Part shown: piece by piece, positions 45,111 to 56,630 of the stretch | Position numbering within the stretch: position 1 is the first letter of the stretch | How the letters are laid out: the number at the start of each line of letters is the position of its first letter | Assembly (NCBI GenBank): GCA_029204225.1 | Contig: CM055099.1 | Span: forward strand, 65,053,488 to 65,117,487 | Direction: 5' to 3' | DNA length: 64,000 nt | Source: Diphasiastrum complanatum | Lineage: Eukaryota; Streptophyta; Lycopodiopsida; Lycopodiales; Lycopodiaceae | Position numbers and translations under genes: made by a program | The notes under the pieces: model-generated | The model's database searches: none | Told to the model about the DNA's origin: nothing | What the model saw: only the letters and a program-made list of their open reading frames with translations

Positions 45111-48100
45111 ATGCCGGCAAAGTTTTGTTCAGAATTGATCAGCCCAACTACTATTCGGTGTAATGGACCCACCAAATTCACCTATAAGTTGGCTGAATTC
45201 GATTCAGTCCTCACTTGTGCTAGTGAAGCTCTTGCAAATTTTACTTGCGACCAAAGCCTTCCAAATTTCCTGCATTGCCTTCTGATACATTCTCACGCGG
45301 TTATAATTCCTTTCTGATCATCATGTCTTCTACCGATACTTCCCAGTCTCCGCACTATACTATCCATCATGATGTCCCATCTGCAACGAACATCATGATT
45401 CTTCCTAGCACAAGCATGGTCACTCAGTGGATGACCCTTGCGGAGCCTCTGCTTACTACAATGGGTATTCATGAGAGAGCCTTTTCGGGACGCATCAATA
45501 TGGATTTCATCACTCTTGCCTTCAGTATATGGAAGGAAGAGAAATCCAAGTTTTACATTACCTTGCGCGTCATTGAGGCCGCACTGGCAACTATAGGAAT
45601 CTCATCCGGTACGCACGCCTCACCCAATCACAAGCACGCCAAATAGGCCATCAAGCCATACATTGACCTCACCAACGATCTGCATTCGACTAATGATGGT
45701 TACCTTCTGGAAGCCATCACTGAGCCTTCCATCCACGTCGTTGCCCAATTGTTGAATCATTTCCTGATGGTTGGCAACCTCAGGAAAGACTGCATCACAT
45801 CTCAAATCCTTCACAGGATAGTGGAGTCCCACATCAAGTTGGCCAAAGCCCCTCTTGAACCATATAACTGGTTCAAGACTGTTTCTGGTGAGCTCCAGCG
45901 AGCTATTAAGGCCAATACAAAGCAACAGTTCACCGCTGGCTCTCTATTGTCTCTCTTAGCCGCTTCTCACTTAGAAAACAGAATCCATGGCTTCCACCTA
46001 GATTCTGTGCTTGTGGTTTACGAAGAAGCACCAGCTGAGTCATCTCACCAGGCCTCAAGTTCTCATAGTCAGCGTGGTCCATGCAGCGAAATTGTAATTC
46101 CGGACTCGCCTTCCTCGTCACGACGTCGTACTAGGCATACCTCGTCAGCTGCGCTTCCACCCCCTGCTGATGTTCGCACTGAACTTCCCATTCCCCTTGC
46201 CTCTGATGCTTCCCTCGCCTCTGCTCCCATACAAGGACAGTCTGTGACCATTGGGCCTACCATTCCAATCATAGCTGCCCAGGCCGCCTCACCCCCGCAC
46301 ACCGAAGCAACCTCATCCAACACATAGTTCTTCATAGATATGTTCGATGATTTCGACCCCCTTGGGGCCATCGAAATCTTTGAAATGCCTCAGAGCCCAG
46401 CACCCTTTGAACTCCAATCCCCTGGAAGAGGATTCGGGCATATCCATGAAGCTACTGTTGGTGTCGAAGATGCCAGTCAGCAACCACCCACACAAGGTAG
46501 CCCAGCCACACTTCGGGTCGACACAGTTGTCAAGTCACCAAAGCAGTTCGACGCCACGGTTTCTGAAGGGTTTGAAGACGAGGATATTTTGGAAGAAGAA
46601 GAGACTTTGGCACCTATTCCACGCCTACCACGGACAGTACCATCAGGTCTCCTGCTGCTGCCACCTCCATGACTGTCAATTCTGGTGATGCTCTCGGGTT
46701 AGTTTCAAGCCTTGGGCAACTGATCCAGTCTATGATGGATAAAAAAAAAGAAATGGAGCAGAGGATCTCTGTTTTGGGATCTGAAAACACTCTGATCAGT
46801 CAAAAAATTGTCCAACTAGATCGAGAGGTGAAGATAGCCAAGCAACATGAAGAAAAGGCTGAAAGCGAAAAGACATTAGCCCAGCAACAAGCTGATCGCT
46901 TGGAAACCTACATCAGCTCCCTGCAAAATGCCTTGACAATCGCACAAGATCAGGTAGATAAGGCAGTGCAAGAAGGCAACCTACAGGTGCAGCTGCTGAA
47001 GAGGCAATTACAAATGGCCGAACAAGATCGCACACGGCATCAAGGTGAATTGGATGCAACCACCCTTGAGCATGATGCGTATATGCAAACACAAATACCC
47101 GATCATCTGGTCACACTGACGGAGATTGCATATTTGTTCAAGAAAGTGAAAACATACAAAGTGGCCCTTCAGGGATTCCAAGGCCGCTTTGATAGGTTCA
47201 AAGGAGCAGCTTCAACCGAGTTGGAAAAGGCAAAAGAGACCATCAACGCCTATACAAAGCCGCCGCTCAAGTGTTGGAAGCCGGACCACACATCCCCATT
47301 CCTGTCATGCCGCAATTCTCCCCTTCACGCCAAGAAGCTGTATAGATGGATACAGGGGTTGATTCGAGCATGGACCAGGGGGGAGCTCCAGATCTAGCAG
47401 ATCAACCGCCAACTATACCGGCAATATAAGCGGGTCCATCCTCATCAAGGACAGACCATTTATTCAGAAGGCCCATCAGCGTCGAGGACCAGATCCAGAC
47501 CTTCTTAAAGCAGCATCCACATGAGTCCTCACGTGGTGGATGGGTTCTCAAATTTAAGACCTCCGAGATCGAGGTCGGGAAAGAATTGGACAAAATACCT
47601 ACACTGGGAGAGCAGCCAACATGGAGAATCACGATTTTTGAGAAAACTCCGAAATCAATTAGGAGTTATGTCGCCAGCCCTCGCCAGTTGTGGATAGATC
47701 CTTATTACGTGCCAATGTCGCGAAGACAAAAATGGAAAGATTTGGGATTGGCTATGGATAAAATCACCATCCATACGCCCAATTGGCCAATCATCCACCA
47801 GCCTTACAACTGGAATATTTCAGTGGATTTCCACCGGGCCTTACAGACATATTAGAGAGAGTATGTCCACTCTCCGGATCCAACAGTGCGACAATCGGCA
47901 ATGTTTGCAAAAGATCTAACTCTGTTGGTGTCAGTGGCAACCAAATGGGACGATTGCCTTCCTACCTTGGCATTTGATCCAAATAAGCCAATGGCCTCAG
48001 AGCAAATCAAAGATCAGCTGCCGATTGCTCGACTGTATTTCCGTGCGTCTATGATGGGAGGCTCTTGGGAATCCCGCTTCACCTCATGGACAACTTCCAA

Positions 48101-48233
48101 GTGGATTGCCGGAGCCCACCGTTGTTGCCTGTCGCATACTTTGGATTTCAATACTGCACGCCTTGACTTTATGGAGAAGGTGCAGTATCATTTAATTAAG
48201 ATTCGGCGCGAAGCCAATAAAAGTCCCCAATAA
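45111..48233 (+). pseudogene. uncharacterised accessory ORF after integrase (about 970 codons, lightly broken)
   Basis: The N-terminal region starts at 45111 (MPAKFCSELIS) or 45323 (MSSTDTSQSP). The inverted copy joins both in one frame. Blocks in order: a globular part (WMTLAEPLLTTMGIHERAF, MDFITLAFSIWKEEKSKFY, KAPLEPYNWFKTVSGELQR); a Ser/Pro-rich linker near 46030-46330; an acidic region (DILEEEETLAP); a long coiled coil at 46730-47270 rich in Gln/Glu/Lys (EKTLAQQQADRLE); and a C-terminal globular part at 47480-48233 (IFEKTPKSIRSYVASPRQL, LYFRASMMGGSWESRFTSW). Stops lie at 45644 and 46325, with several frameshifts. I see no signal peptide, membrane span or enzyme motif. I recognise no family. 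Confidence 0.65.
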
Positions 48234-48270
48234 CTACATATTGCAGGTGTCGTGGGACCGCCACCAGTTT

Positions 48271-48283
48271 TGGTGGAGGATAC
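48271..48283 (+). promoter_or_regulatory. weak polypurine tract
   Basis: TGGTGGAGGATAC directly precedes the 3' LTR. Purine-rich but interrupted. Confidence 0.45.
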
Positions 48284-49028
48284 TATTGGAGGGTTTGCGG
48301 ATCCCAAGGCAACCCTAACCCTAGTTAATAAGTGAGAGGGATTTGGCACCCTGTGTGTATAAGTCCAATCCGATAATCACATAGTTAGTTGATTGATTAG
48401 TTAAAAGTTAATAAAGGACTTTAGGCCTTTTTGCGGGACTTTTAATGTCGTAGGGCCTAAATGACAAGTTAGTGAATAAAGTTGGGTTTCCCTCCAATTT
48501 TGATGGTTCCCACACTTTTTTAAATCTGAATAAAAAGAGAGGCAAGACTGGACCAATAGGATTCAGAGGCCAGGATCCTCCTCTCTACTATAAAAAGGGA
48601 CCAACTCGAGTTGCTCCTGATGTTCATTTTCTCATTTCAATAAAGCAGATTGGTTCTCTTTAGAAATGGATTGATGAATGTCCTTGCTCTTCCTCTCTTC
48701 TCTTCCATTTCTCATGCTTTCTTTGGATTTTGCTAATTGTTGGATTTGATCATTATTGGGATTGGTATTTCTTATGCTTTTTGTGAGAGAGAAAGGGAGA
48801 GAGAGAAGAGTAAGTTTCTATCATTGTTGTGGATTTAGGGTTACTGGAAGTAGGGTTAATGCTTAGTGTTAATGGATGTTAGTGTTAGATCCTCCATTCA
48901 TGTTGAAATCTGAACTATACTAGCGCTCTCATGGGAACGAACCTCCGCGTGACAACTAACTCCGTCTCTTTGATGCTAGATTGACTAGATCTTGGATTCA
49001 GGTTAGGCAAGGAAAGAAACCCACTACA
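48284..49028 (+). repeat. 3' LTR (745 bp)
   Basis: Same length as the 5' LTR. Its first dinucleotide is mutated (TA in place of TG). It ends CCCACTACA and is followed by the duplicated TTCTA at 49029-49033. Confidence 0.95.
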
Positions 49029-49033
49029 TTCTA

Positions 49034-49357
49034 CTATTATTTTTTATTACATGGTCCAAAGTCAAGTTTATGCCAAATTTATTTATTTATAAGTGATCAT
49101 TGGGCCATGGGCTTATACACGCAGGATGCCACGACCCTCCCAACTATTTCAACTAACTCGACTTTTTATTTATTTGCATCATGTTGGGAATACCCCCAAC
49201 ACTTCACAATGTCTTCATACTTGACATCATTTGTAATGTGGTTTTACTCACATTGTCGACACAATGTTGAAGTTGTCGAGACCATCTATAAATACATGCA
49301 TTGTCAACACAAAGTCGATAGTCACACAATGTTTAAATCGACCAAAATTTGATGAAT
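49034..49357. other. no gene; right flank of the gypsy element
   Basis: AT-rich non-coding sequence between the two elements. Confidence 0.45.
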
Positions 49358-49989
49358 TGTTGAGAGTTCCAAACTTGACTAAATCAAATTGAATAGTGGA
49401 TCCTTATCCGTTACAATTTTTGGTCCAATCCCGAAGCCCAACATGGCACCTGCCACGTGGATAATGGTGCTTTCCGTTAAGGTTGTGCCATATAAAACTA
49501 TCAATAGATCAATTAGATATTATTAGTTTAAAAGAAAATAAAGTTGTTATTTTTTAATTCTTCTTCTTCTCCTCTTGGTTCATAGGCGTAGACTAATTTG
49601 TAATAAGCTATCACGATAGTAGTCCGTGTAAGAGCAAAATTCATAGTTGCATAAGATGTCCTATTATCATAACACAATCATAGTAGATAGCAAAAGCATC
49701 TAGAAGCTAAAATTCATCATTCGTCAATATAGGCTATTTTCGCCACTTTTGTTTTGATATATTGCTTCTATTAATCTCGCTTATTATAGTCCAAGTTTTT
49801 TATCCTATTTGACTGCCATAACAATCTGATTGTCATTTTTTTTTTTTCACTTGTGAATGGCAATTTAACTGTACTTCTTATAGTAGTGAATTGGTTTTGT
49901 TATCACATTTGTTGCTATTATAGTCGACTATTCAATCGATAATTCACTATCGAATAGATATCTGATCACTAAACAATTTATTTTCAACA
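49358..49989 (+). repeat. probable 5' LTR of a third copia element
   Basis: It starts TGTTGAGAGTTCC and ends TTCAACA. Directly after comes TGCTATGAGAACATG, a mutated form of the copia initiator-Met primer site TGGTATCAGAGC. Gag begins 74 bp later. No partner LTR is present, so the limits are tentative. Confidence 0.5.
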
Positions 49990-50062
49990 TGCTATGAGAA
50001 CATGTTATCTACATATTAATGTATATTTCCAAAATTAATATCTAGATCAGATTTTGTTTATG

Positions 50063-51490
50063 ATGAATGTGTCATCTTCAAATTCTATCGAGAAGTTGGA
50101 TGGTGAAAACTATCACTTATGGAAATTCAAAATGAGGGTGATCCTACAAGCGAAAGAGCTTTGGAAAGTTGTCGAAGATACTAAGGTTAATCCTATTGCA
50201 TATCTAGCGGCCATTATCAAATGAAAGCATAAAGATCGGACGCCCTTATCACTCTCAACATCAGAGATAATCAGATCAGTCATATTCAAAGTGCTCGAAC
50301 TTTGATGGAAGCTTGGAACATTCTCAACACACTCTATGGCATTAGAGACATGACTATCAACCTTTATTTGAGAAATTTCCATTCAAAATGACTGATGCCG
50401 ATTCAATTGCAAATCATTTGAGCAACTTCAAAAATCTTCTTGAGCAAATGTTTGCAAGTGGTGTAGAAATCAACGATGCAGATGTCATTATTACTCTTAT
50501 TTTGAGACATCCTGACACCTATGAAAATTAGGTGATTATTGTTTCTACTCAGCAAGGTCTTATATTAGCAAAAATTTCATCTATGATATTGCAAGAAGAG
50601 ATCTAAAAACATGGATCTTCATTTTTCCATTATACAAGAATTGAAAGTTCTTTATTCGAAGAAATTTGATAAGAAGAAGACGTTAAAAAACGTTCATAAA
50701 GTATGAAAGTCGAATAATAATTCAAATTCAGAGCATGACTCAAATTTGAACTCAGCTTCATCAAATCAAAGCTGTTTTGTAGATACTGTCGTGGACGTTT
50801 GTTGGAGGATTGTCAAATCTTTAAATTGAAAAAATAGCAATAACAACATCAGCATCAATATGCTAACATAACATAATGTTTGAAGGGCTTAAAAAATGAA
50901 GCTGATGAAGTAGCATTTATGGCAAACAACGATAGAGGAGATGTCGATTCTTGGTTTTTGGATTCATGTGCTACTTAGCACATGACAAGAAAACAAAATT
51001 GGTTTCATGAGTACATGCAAGCTACGACTCAGAGGTATGTCTCATTAGCGATAACAATACTCATAGTATTGATGGTGCAGGCACTGTCAAATTGCAATTT
51101 TGGGATGATATTATTCTTATTTTAAATATTTTTTATATTTCAAATCTTACAAATAGTCTACTCTCTATAAGCAGAATAGTTGGTTTGGTTCATAAAGTCA
51201 AATTTAATTCTAATGCTTGTCCAATATTAGACATAAACAAGGTATTTGCACTCGAAAAGAAGCAATGCAATCAATATTTACAAGCTTATTCATTGCAATG
51301 CTTCGACTGTTCAGACTCCTACTTGGAAGATAGAGATTTAATATGGCATAATAGAATGGGTCATGTCAATTTTACTTGTCTTTGAAATATGTCAACTAAA
51401 CAAATTGTCCAAGATTGTGACTACAACAATATACCAAACCATACAGTTTGTTGAAGCTATATTCTAGCCAAGCATGCTAGAACGTCTTTT
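50063..51490 (+). pseudogene. third Ty1/copia gag-protease remnant
   Basis: ATG at 50063 gives KLDGENYHLWKFKMRVILQAK, a copia gag N-terminus. A frameshift leads to ARTLMEAWNILNTLYGI and NHLSNFKNLLEQM. A partial knuckle (FCRYCRGRLLEDC) lies near 50775. The protease-like site DSWFLDSCAT is near 50945 with Gly replaced by Cys. The pre-integrase block LIWHNRMGHVNF (51336-51371) comes last. The sequence stops near 51490, where the inverted gypsy fragment begins, so integrase and RT are lost. Confidence 0.8.
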
Positions 51491-53236
51491 ATTCCTTCTC
51501 GGCATCGATACATAATACAGATCTACCTGCAATTGGCGAGGGCTGGCCACATAACTCCTGATAGACTCCGAAGTTTTCTCAAAAATGGTAACTCTCCATG
51601 CCGGCTCTTCTCCCAATGCGAGTATTTTGTCCACTTCTTTGTCAGCCTCCATCTCTGAGGTCTTGAACTTAGTAGGACCTGATGGTACCGTCCTTGGTTG
51701 GCATGAGACAGGTGCCCGTAATTCTTCTTCTTCAAAAACATATTCTTCTTCAAAGCCCTCAGACACTGTGGCGTCGAACTACTTCGGTGATTTCACAGCT
51801 TGGTTGACCCAAAGTGTGGCTGGGGCGTCTTCAGCTTGAAGTTGCTGGAATGAATCTTCAACATCAACAGTAGTATCATAGATTTGTTTGAATCCTCTTC
51901 CAGGGGATTGGAGTTCAAAGGGCGCAGGGCTCTGGGGCATTTCAAAAACTTCAGAGGCCCCAAGGGGGTTGGAATCATTGAACATATCCATAAAGTAATG
52001 TGTGTTTGGTGAAACAGCTTCGGTGTGTGGGAGTGAGGCGGCCTGGGCAGCTGTGATGGGAGTGGTAGCCCCAATAGTCACAAACTATCCTTGAGTGGAA
52101 GCAGAGGCGAGGGAAGCATCAGAGGCGGGGGCGATAGGAAGTTCAGTGCGAGTAGCAGCAGGGGGTGGAAGCGCAACTGGCGATGTATGCCTAGTATGAC
52201 GTCGTAACGCGGAAGGCGAGTTAGGAATGACGATCTCGCTGCGTGGACGACGTCGACTATGTGAACTGGAGGCCTGGTGGGATGACTCGGCCGGTGCTTC
52301 TTCATAAACCAAAAGCACCGAATCCAAGTGGAAGCCATGGATTTTGTTTTCAAGGTGGGAGGCTACTAGAAGAGACAACAAGGAGCCAGCAGCGAACTGT
52401 TGCTTGGTATTACTCTCAATAGCTCGTTTGAGCTCACCAAAAACAGTCTTGAACCAATTATATGGTTTGAGAGGGGCCTTGGCTATCTTGGCATAGGACT
52501 CAATTATCCTATGTAGGATCGGAGAAGTGATGCGGTCTTTCCTGAGGTTGCTAACCATCAGAAAGGTATTCAGAAGTTGGGTAGCAGCGTGTATGGCAGG
52601 CTCAACGATGGCATAGAGGAGATAGTCGTCGTTGGTCTAGTACAAATCATTTGTTAGGTCAATGTAAGGCTTAATAGCATGTTTGGCCTGCTTATGGTTG
52701 GGTGAGGCTTGGGTACCAGACGCTATGTCTATAGCAGCAAGGGCGGCCTCAATCACACGCACCTTGTGTGTGGCTCCCTGGAAGGTGATATAAAACTTGG
52801 ATTTCTCTTCCTTCCACATACTGAAGGCAAGAGTGATGAAATCCATGTTGATTCATCTAGAAAAGTCTCTCTCATGAATACCCATTGCAGTAAGCAGAGG
52901 CTCCGCAAGGGTCATCCACTGAGTGACCATGCTTGTGCTAGAAAGTATCATGATATCCGTTGCAGATGGGACATCACGATGGATAGTATAATGAGGAGAC
53001 TGGGATGTATTTGTGGAAGACATGATGATCAGAAATGAAAAGTAAGACGTGCGAATGTATATCAGAAAGCAGTTCAGAAAGTTTGGAAGGCTTTGGTCAC
53101 GGGAAAAATTGGCAAGAGCTTCGTTAGCACAAGTGAGGAATGAATCGAATTCAGCCAACTTATAGGTGAATTTGGAGGGTCCAATACACTGAATACTAGT
53201 TTGGCTGATCAATTCTGAACAAAAATTTGCAAGCAT
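51490..53236 (-). pseudogene. accessory ORF of the 36.5-kb family, inverted copy lacking the coiled coil
   Basis: Reading downward from 53236 (MLANFCSELIS) this matches 45111-46660 closely at protein level: WMTLAEPLLTAMGIHERDF, KAPLKPYNWFKTVFGELKR, EMPQSPAPFELQSPGRGF. At about 51685 it passes from RTVPSGP directly to TKFKTSEMEADKEVDKI. It therefore joins the acidic region to the C-terminal part without the roughly 270-codon coiled coil. The frame keeps an extra 8 residues (FQGATHKV) that the plus copy lost. Stops are few. It is cut at about 51490 by the copia remnant. Confidence 0.75.
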
Positions 53237-53819
53237 ATACAGTACTGTGAAAATAGGCTATAAAAATCTCGACGAAGGTTTTTGAGGATCTGAACCTATC
53301 CAGCGAACGTTTTCCAGGGTTGGCAAAGGCTGAACCTTCGCCCAAGAGGGTCCTTCACCCAAGCACTGTCATAAATGCATTTTTTCAAGAATTGAGGCTA
53401 TGGCCAATCTAATTTTGACATTTCAATACCATCTAGCATGTCAGCGAAGGTTCATAGTAAGAGTAAGGTGCTCGGCGAAGGTTCCCAAAATGGCATATTG
53501 CTGATCATTCGTCTGACTCAAAAAATGTACTGTTTTTGGGAAAGAACCTTCGCCCACCTCAATATAGACATATCTAAAGTGGATGTACAATTTGGAGGCT
53601 CAACGAAAGGTTTTTGATACTGTATAGGCAACATCTGACCGAAACAATGATCTTATAAGTCATTTTTCATCAAAAATACTGTCCTTCCTTTTTCCCATGC
53701 TGATGACTTTTCTGACTTTTGCTGATGTCTTTTCTCATTTTTTTTTTTTACTTTCTTTTTCAAAAACCTCAACAAATAAATATTTGAAAAGAAAAAATTG
53801 GAAAACAAATAAAATTAAA
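53237..53819 (-). other. post-integrase spacer of the inverted fragment
   Basis: Corresponds to 44530-45110. CGAAGG/CCTTCG motif copies are kept at about 53273, 53333, 53443, 53475 and 53545. Confidence 0.6.
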
Positions 53820-54640
53820 AATCATTGAGATCAGGCTTGCTGAACTGGCGGAGCAGGCTACCAAAACTTGTGTAATTGGCTGCCATTCATCGGAGAATCA
53901 AATCGTTTTCCATCAAGTGCTCAAGAATTACTACGCCATAGTTCAGGATTTCCTTCACTTTATATGGGCCTTCATCGGTAAACTTCAATTTTTTCTTGAT
54001 CAGCTTGGTTTTGTACATTAGTGCAAGATCTCCTGCTTTCAGTGCATTCGACGATCGTGCCATGCCTTGTGGCGAGCTTTCTCTGCTGCTAACACATGAA
54101 CTGCCATCAATTGTGTGTCACATAGTTTGTGCAATGCCTCATGACGTAGTTGTAAAGACTTATCATCATTTAACTATTATGTTGCCGTTATGCGTAAAGA
54201 TGGGATTTTAAATTCAATCAGCATGACAACATCTTGACCATAAACCAGTTGAAAGGGTGTTTGATTTGTACTATTTTTGCCAAGCGGTTCTGAATGCCCA
54301 TAATGATGCATACAGTTTATGTTCCCAATCAGACTGACTCGCTTCAACTATATTTGTCATAATAGTGCACAGAATCTTATTGGAAGATTCAACTTTGGCC
54401 ATTCTCTCTGGAATAGTAAGGAGTACTAAATCTGTGTATAACCAAAAAATCTTCCAGTAAACACTTTTTGTTTGATTAACAAAGTGTGTACCCCGATCAC
54501 TGACAATCTCGATCAGACATCCAAATTTGATTATGATATTTTCATAGAGAAACTTGGCCGTAGATTTCGCATCAGCAACTTTGACAGCTTTGGCTTCAAC
54601 CCACTTGGTCATATAATCAGTTGCTATAGTGCGAACAGCT
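53820..54640 (-). pseudogene. integrase of the inverted gypsy fragment
   Basis: Reading downward: ATDYMTKWVEAKAVKVADAK, CLIEIVSDRGTHFVNQT, ESSNKILCTIM, HKLYASLWAFRTA, then the C-terminal module to about 53830 through frameshifts. It is collinear with 43740-44530. It stops abruptly at about 54640, where a plus-strand integrase fragment starts. Confidence 0.85.
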
Positions 54641-55775
54641 GACGCTCGAGCAACTGCCAAGTTCCTATATGAAAATATCATTGTGCGCTTCAGATGCCCG
54701 ATGGAGATAGTAAGTGATCGCAAAAGCCATTTCGTCAATGAGACCATCAAGATCCTATTGGTGGAATTCTTCGTCATCCATAGATTCAGCATACCTTATT
54801 ATCCCTGCGGTAATGGGCAGGCAGAATCATCCAATAAGATCATGTGTAGCGTGATCACGAAAACAGTTGAAGCTAGCAGATCTGATTGGGAGCACAAATT
54901 ACATGCTGCTCTGTGGGCATGCAGAACAACATACAAGGGAAGCACTGATCACATGCCATTTCAATTGGTTTATGGCCAAGATGTAGTAATGCCAGTGGAA
55001 TTTTTGGTACTTTCATTAAGGATTGCCACAACGCAACATCTTGATGAATCCGAATCTCTGCAATTACGCCACGAAGCATTACATAAACTTTGTGAGACGC
55101 TTACTAGTTGTGCATGCATTGGCGGCTGAGAAAGAGCGATGCAAGACATGGCATGGTCGCCGATTGCACAAGAAGGATCTTCGATCAGGGGATCTAGTTC
55201 TCATGTATAAAACCAAGGCAATCAAGGGGAAGTTGAAGTTCACTAGCGAACGCCCATACCATGTAAAAGAAATCTTGAGCCATGCAGCTGTGAATCTCGA
55301 GCAACTTTGGCAGTCACTAAATTTGACTCAGATGCATCTATTAAAAATTTTGTGAGAGTTACTGATGAAAAAATCATCAAAATTGAGTGTCTGCGAGGGT
55401 TCATAGGACCAGAAGCTAAGGAACCTTCGCAGGACATCAAGATATGCAAACCAACCTTTATAGAGGGCATAAATACTCGACACCCTTGCTTGGATGAACC
55501 TCATCAACCTTTTGCCGCCTCAACGAGGCCCCTCACCTCCCATGTCTCCATCCATCCTCCAAACCATCCTTCAATTCCCCATCGTCTCTGTCATCCCCTC
55601 ATTTGAGCAATCTGTTCTTACACCTCTCCAAACCACTTCTCTCACACCTCCCACTTCACCTCTGAAGGCTGCCGAGGGCGACAAACTGTTGCCTGATGAC
55701 GCATTTGTGCAGACTACATATGCAGCATCACCTGATCATCCTGACCCCACCACACTTGACGACACATTTGTCTAG
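54641..55775 (+). pseudogene. plus-strand integrase fragment of a related gypsy element
   Basis: The frame 54629-55129 reads ATAKFLYENIIVRF, MEIVSDRKSHFVNET, GNGQAESSNKIMCS and FQLVYGQDVVMPVEFLV. A frameshift leads to 55023-55355 (HKKDLRSGDLVLMYKTK). Beyond 55360 a Pro-rich open stretch (55494-55775) has no recognised domain. Relative to 43790-44460 it differs more than the minus neighbour does, so it comes from another family member. Confidence 0.8.
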
Positions 55776-56029
55776 GAGGCGGTAGCCACAGTATTGCATT
55801 TTATTAGCCGCTTGCTTTTTGCTTTAATGGAGTTACAAACCCACTCGACTTAACGATATGACGTAGTTCGATCAAAATATTGAGAAATGATAAAGTCTTC
55901 TCCAATTATGGGAACATCCAATCACTTTAATCAGTTTGCATGAGTGAACGCACAAAAGCGTTCATAAGAAAATTACAATTTTTTTATAAACCCACATGCT
56001 TGCATGTAGTAGCGGAAAACTATGCAGTT

Positions 56030-56350
56030 AGGCGGTACCAATGGAATAGTACTTCAGGATACCCTTGAAGTCTTTGTAAAACCAAGCAAAACAATAATGG
56101 TATTTAACCAACAACTTTCTCAAAGCATCCAATTGATCTGTTGAGAGTTGTGCTCCAACTTGGACTATTTTCCATCTTCAGCTGGCTCATCTTGATTCAG
56201 AGGTTGTGTCCTAGCTGGTCCATCATAGACTCCTTCGCAATTTTGGAACTTCTTCCTCAGGTGCTCGGTGAGCTTTCGGTAGCATTACGACCACATCATC
56301 CAAAGTAAAGCTCTTGAAGTGCTCTGGCATATCATGTTGTACTACATCAT
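56030..56350 (-). pseudogene. protease-RT linker fragment of the 36.5-kb family
   Basis: Reading downward: VVQHDMPEHFKSFTLDDVVV, then VGAQLSTDQLDALRKLL and YHYCFAWFYKDFKGI. It matches 41610-41900. It belongs to the same inverted element as 51490-54640, with RT missing. Confidence 0.75.
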
Positions 56351-56389
56351 CCATTGAATCTCTTGGCATTTGAGTTCACGTTTGATTCT

Positions 56390-56630
56390 TTTCGGTAAGC
56401 CTGCTTTGATTTTACTCTATAACAAAAAAAATCTTCAAGAAACTTTCTTGGTTTGAAGCGTGTGATTAAAGAAGCTTTAATGACTTTCTAATCAATCCGT
56501 TCCTCTATGGCTGATTTTAAAACCAATCTTGTGCAACTCCAATAAGTGTCATAGAAAACAATTTCAATCTTTTGTAATATATGCTTCCAAAGTACTATTC
56601 AAATTTCACTATCCTTGATGTGGCTTCTCG
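56390..56630 (-). pseudogene. gag fragment of the 36.5-kb family
   Basis: Reading downward: MTLIGVAQDWF, stops at former Trp or Tyr codons, then KASLITRFKPRKFLED. It matches 38690-38830. Confidence 0.7.

Larger units (their letters stand above)
36561..49028 (+). mobile_element. complete Ty3/gypsy element with post-integrase ORF (12.5 kb)
   Basis: Both LTRs are 745 bp with no length difference. I counted about 24 mismatches by eye (roughly 3%), mostly transitions. The element has a 5-bp TTCTA duplication, a PBS (37310-37327), a 1.2-kb leader, gag (38520-39890), protease-RT-RNase H-integrase in one frame (40237-44148, with stops) and a long extra ORF (45111-48233). The pol order RT-RH-INT places it in Ty3/gypsy. 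There is no chromodomain. The tRNA-Asp-type PBS and ORF after integrase recall Athila, but the RT motifs do not settle the lineage. About ten stops and a few frameshifts make it non-autonomous now. Confidence 0.92.
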
